Made by a program: the position numbers and the translations under genes. Source: an uncultured Flammeovirgaceae bacterium (GTDB taxonomy: Bacteria > Bacteroidota > Bacteroidia > Cytophagales > Cyclobacteriaceae). Taken from it: 7,762 nt of DNA. Location of the stretch: assembly GCA_946480685.1 (NCBI GenBank), contig CAMLLI010000169.1, forward strand, positions 1-7,762. Reading direction: 5' to 3'. Below the pieces are notes generated by a model. That model was not told where the DNA came from. It saw only the letters and a program-made list of their open reading frames with translations, and searched no databases. Of this stretch, positions 6,016-7,762 are shown piece by piece (positions within the stretch are counted from its first letter, which is position 1; each line of letters opens with the position of its first letter).

Positions 6016-6540
6016 ATGCATACCCGGATATTAGCCATTAGCGGCAGCCTTCGCGAAAACTCTTCGACACAGCACATTTTAAGAAATCTGCAGTTATGGA
6101 CACCTCCAACTGTTGAACTAACTATATATAGAGGGCTTGCAGAGCTTCCACACTTTAATGATAGCATGAATCCACCAGCTGCAGTTGAAGCCTGGCGAAG
6201 ACAACTCTCTGAAGCAAGTGCTGTTTTGATCTGCACTCCCGAGTATGCCTTCGGTGTGCCCGGTTCGCTCAAGAATGCATTGGACTGGACGGTTTCTTCC
6301 GGCGATTTTGTTGATAAACCGGTTGCCCTCATTACTGCCGCTACCAGCGGTGACAAAGCACACGCATCTTTATTGTTAACACTCTCGGCATTATCTGCGA
6401 AGCTGTCAGTGGAAACCAATTTGCTGATTTCATTTATACGGGCGAAGATCACGGCCGAAGGGAACATTAAAGACGCTGAAACTATAAACGCTTTACAGGC
6501 TGTGTTACACGCTTTGATAAAATCGACAGCAACCCTGTAA
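6016..6540 (+). CDS. NADPH-dependent FMN reductase family flavoprotein
   Basis: The 174-residue product has a flavodoxin-like fold of the FMN_red family. The phosphate-binding loop GSLRENSS (10-17) matches the family's GSxRxxS motif. The flavin-contacting segment TPEYAFGVPGSLKNALDW (74-91) matches PEYxxxxPGxLKNAxDW almost exactly. These cytosolic enzymes pass electrons from NAD(P)H through FMN to quinones, azo compounds, metals or free flavin; the true acceptor is rarely predictable. ATG 6016 places the GSLR loop right after the first beta-strand, as expected. Its promoter should lie in the 107 bp shared with the divergent MORN-type gene, where no clear -7/-33 pair was found. The methionine sulfoxide reductase gene follows after 52 bp, which suggests a small redox-related group. 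A 196-residue antisense reading frame over this gene is a shadow. Confidence 0.9.
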   Translation: MHTRILAISGSLRENSSTQHILRNLQLWTPPTVELTIYRGLAELPHFNDSMNPPAAVEAWRRQLSEASAVLICTPEYAFGVPGSLKNALDWTVSSGDFVDKPVALITAATSGDKAHASLLLTLSALSAKLSVETNLLISFIRAKITAEGNIKDAETINALQAVLHALIKSTATL

Positions 6541-6548
6541 AAGCCGTA

Positions 6549-6556
6549 TACGTTTG
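6549..6556 (+). promoter_or_regulatory. Candidate Bacteroidota -7 box upstream of the sulfoxide reductase gene
   Basis: TACGTTTG is an exact match to the Bacteroidota -7 consensus TAnnTTTG and lies 36 nt before ATG 6593. No TTTG at the usual -33 distance was found; the nearest, at 6513-6516, is 32 nt away from the box. If active, it would let the sulfoxide reductase and MutS-like genes be transcribed apart from the FMN reductase. Confidence 0.3.
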
Positions 6557-6592
6557 GTACCTTCACGCACCCATATATAAAATATTTCAATC

Positions 6593-7075
6593 ATGGCCGA
6601 AGAACTTATTATCGCTGCATCTGCTGGTAAAAAAGAACGATATGATATACTCATTCCTCAAATCGAATCGCTGGTGGAAGGCGAACCGGATATAGTAGCC
6701 AACCTGTCAAATATAGCGGCTGCATTAAAGCAGACTATGAACTTTTTCTGGGTCGGATTTTATATAGTTAAGAATGATCAATTAGTTCTTGGTCCGTTTC
6801 AGGGGCCTATAGCCTGCACGCGTATTAATTTTGGCAAGGGAGTTTGTGGCACATCGTGGAAAGAAAAGAATACGATTCTTGTTCCCAACGTAGATGAGTT
6901 TCCTGGCCATATAGCATGCAGCTCTGCATCCAAATCAGAAATCGTATTGCCTGCATTTAAAAATGGAGAAGTAGCATTGGTACTGGATGTTGATAGTGAT
7001 GTGCTGAATGACTTTGACAATACTGATCGTGAGTCGCTGGAAAAAGTAATGCGCATCATTGAAAAATTACTGTAA
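6593..7075 (+). CDS. msrC: Free methionine-(R)-sulfoxide reductase, GAF-domain type (fRMsr)
   Basis: A 160-residue single GAF-domain protein matching the fRMsr family along its full length. Recognisable segments are FWVGFYIV (52-59), LVLGPFQGPIACTRI (64-78), FGKGVCGT (80-87), LVPNVDEFPGHIAC (96-109) and SEIVLPAF (115-122). The three redox cysteines are Cys75, Cys85 and Cys109, with the same 10 and 24 spacings as Cys84/94/118 of the E. coli enzyme. This supports a working disulfide-exchange mechanism. The enzyme reduces free L-methionine-(R)-sulfoxide, usually with thioredoxin as electron donor, and acts in the cytosol. It lies between an FMN reductase and a membrane MutS-like gene, whose ATG comes 6 nt after this stop. 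The symbol follows the E. coli usage (MsrC) and is not proof of identical physiology. Confidence 0.93.
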   Translation: MAEELIIAASAGKKERYDILIPQIESLVEGEPDIVANLSNIAAALKQTMNFFWVGFYIVKNDQLVLGPFQGPIACTRINFGKGVCGTSWKEKNTILVPNVDEFPGHIACSSASKSEIVLPAFKNGEVALVLDVDSDVLNDFDNTDRESLEKVMRIIEKLL

Positions 7076-7081
7076 GCGGTG

Positions 7082-7762
7082 ATGACGCAGGAGCAATTTC
7101 AATCATTCTATACTACCAGAAAAGCTACCTTCTCAGAAAGCCTTTCATCGGTCCGGAGAAAGATAAACCTGGTTTCCAACGTGCGGCTGGCAACAGCCAT
7201 TGCTTTCCTTCTTGTTATATACTTTGGTTTTACACAACACAACCTGCTATACCTGGCTGCGTTGTTATTGGTGCTCTTTGTTATACTGGTACGCAGGCAT
7301 AGTATACTTTTTGACGAGAAAACGCACCTCGAAAATTTAGTAGCGCTAAACGATGCCGAAAGTAAAGCTTCAGTCGGAGACTACACTTCGCTGGCAACCG
7401 GCGTTGAGTATATTGATCCGCATCATCCTTATTCACACGATCTGGATATTTTCGGGGAAGGCTCTCTCTTCCAGTATATAAATCGGTGTAACACGCGCGG
7501 TGGTAAACGAAAATTTGCAGACCGCCTTCTTTCGCCATTACCATCCGGTGAAAGTATATATGAACAACAACAGGCTATACGAGAGCTGTTATCCAACACA
7601 GATTTCAGGCAACACTTTCAGGCAGCAGGCAAAGAGATAGATGAGCAGCCTGACGATCGCGCACAATTAGAAGCATGGCTCAAGCAACCGGCTTTTTTAT
7701 ATGGTAAGCCAGCGTATCGTTACCTGCTCGCTATATTCCCGGTTGTCACTATATCATTGGTA
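7082..7762 (+). CDS. MutS-like membrane-anchored ATPase, N-terminal part (truncated by window end)
   Basis: An open frame of 227 codons runs from ATG 7082 to the last base with no stop, so the gene continues past the window; GTG 7079 is an alternative start. After a basic N-terminal region, two hydrophobic helices are seen at about 35-50 and 55-71, and a third begins near 214. Between them, HHPYSHDLDIFGEGSLFQ (114-131), then INRCNTRGGKRKFADRLLSP (133-152) and the QQAIRELL segment (163-170), match the core/clamp region of MutS-related proteins common in Bacteroidota ('HPYxxDLDIFGxxSLFQ'). In these proteins the Walker ATPase comes near the C-terminus, beyond the window. They lack the mismatch-recognition domain of true MutS, so classical mismatch repair is unlikely; their role is unsettled. 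The start is 6 nt after the sulfoxide reductase stop, so the two are probably co-transcribed. Confidence 0.82.
   Translation, partial: MTQEQFQSFYTTRKATFSESLSSVRRKINLVSNVRLATAIAFLLVIYFGFTQHNLLYLAALLLVLFVILVRRHSILFDEKTHLENLVALNDAESKASVGDYTSLATGVEYIDPHHPYSHDLDIFGEGSLFQYINRCNTRGGKRKFADRLLSPLPSGESIYEQQQAIRELLSNTDFRQHFQAAGKEIDEQPDDRAQLEAWLKQPAFLYGKPAYRYLLAIFPVVTISLV

Noticed and set aside
6000..6590. A 196-codon antisense reading frame over the FMN reductase gene
   Set aside because: The + strand frame has clear FMN_red motifs. The antisense product shows no recognisable domain and looks like a shadow of the coding strand.

Overview
The window looks like chromosomal DNA of a member of the Bacteroidota, most likely the Cytophagales side of the phylum. 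This is an inference from protein style (a GH130 lipoprotein, a membrane-attached MutS homologue, a secreted MORN-type protein), the general lack of Shine-Dalgarno sequences, and a possible Bacteroidota-type -7 box (TAnnTTTG). GC content, hand-counted on sample lines, is about 48-53% in the housekeeping-looking genes.

Layout. Positions 2-85 hold the tail of a membrane transporter-like gene on the + strand, which meets a GH130 glycosidase/phosphorylase lipoprotein gene (99-1217, - strand). From a divergent 84-bp gap a + strand series begins: LOG-family phosphoribohydrolase (1302-2054), membrane-anchored lytic transglycosylase (2126-3124), a three-TM glycine-zipper membrane protein (3207-3677), a prokaryotic YEATS (pYEATS) protein (3682-4083) and a creatininase-family metallohydrolase (4086-4847). 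A 233-bp gap follows, made of two heptanucleotide-repeat arrays in inverted orientation. It ends at a secreted MORN-repeat-like protein on the - strand (5081-5908). A second + strand series follows: NADPH-dependent FMN reductase (6016-6540), free methionine-(R)-sulfoxide reductase (6593-7075) and the N-terminal part of a membrane MutS-like ATPase (7082 to the window end).

The most interesting part is 3207-4083. These two tightly linked genes are clearly poorer in GC (about 36-38% on sampled lines) than their neighbours. They encode a membrane protein whose third hydrophobic helix is a perfect GxxxGxxxGxxxG glycine zipper, and a soluble YEATS domain that keeps the His/Thr/Phe/Trp residues that form the acyl-lysine pocket in eukaryotic YEATS readers. 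I infer a sensor-plus-membrane-effector module, possibly a conflict/immunity or stress system. The creatininase gene starts 2 nt after the pYEATS stop, so it is probably co-transcribed. A perfect 15-bp palindrome and a possible promoter lie just upstream of the cassette.

The remaining genes fit ordinary roles: glycan use, nucleotide/cytokinin-like metabolism, peptidoglycan turnover, and redox repair (flavin reductase and methionine sulfoxide reductase). No rRNA, tRNA, CRISPR array, transposase gene or prophage gene was seen.
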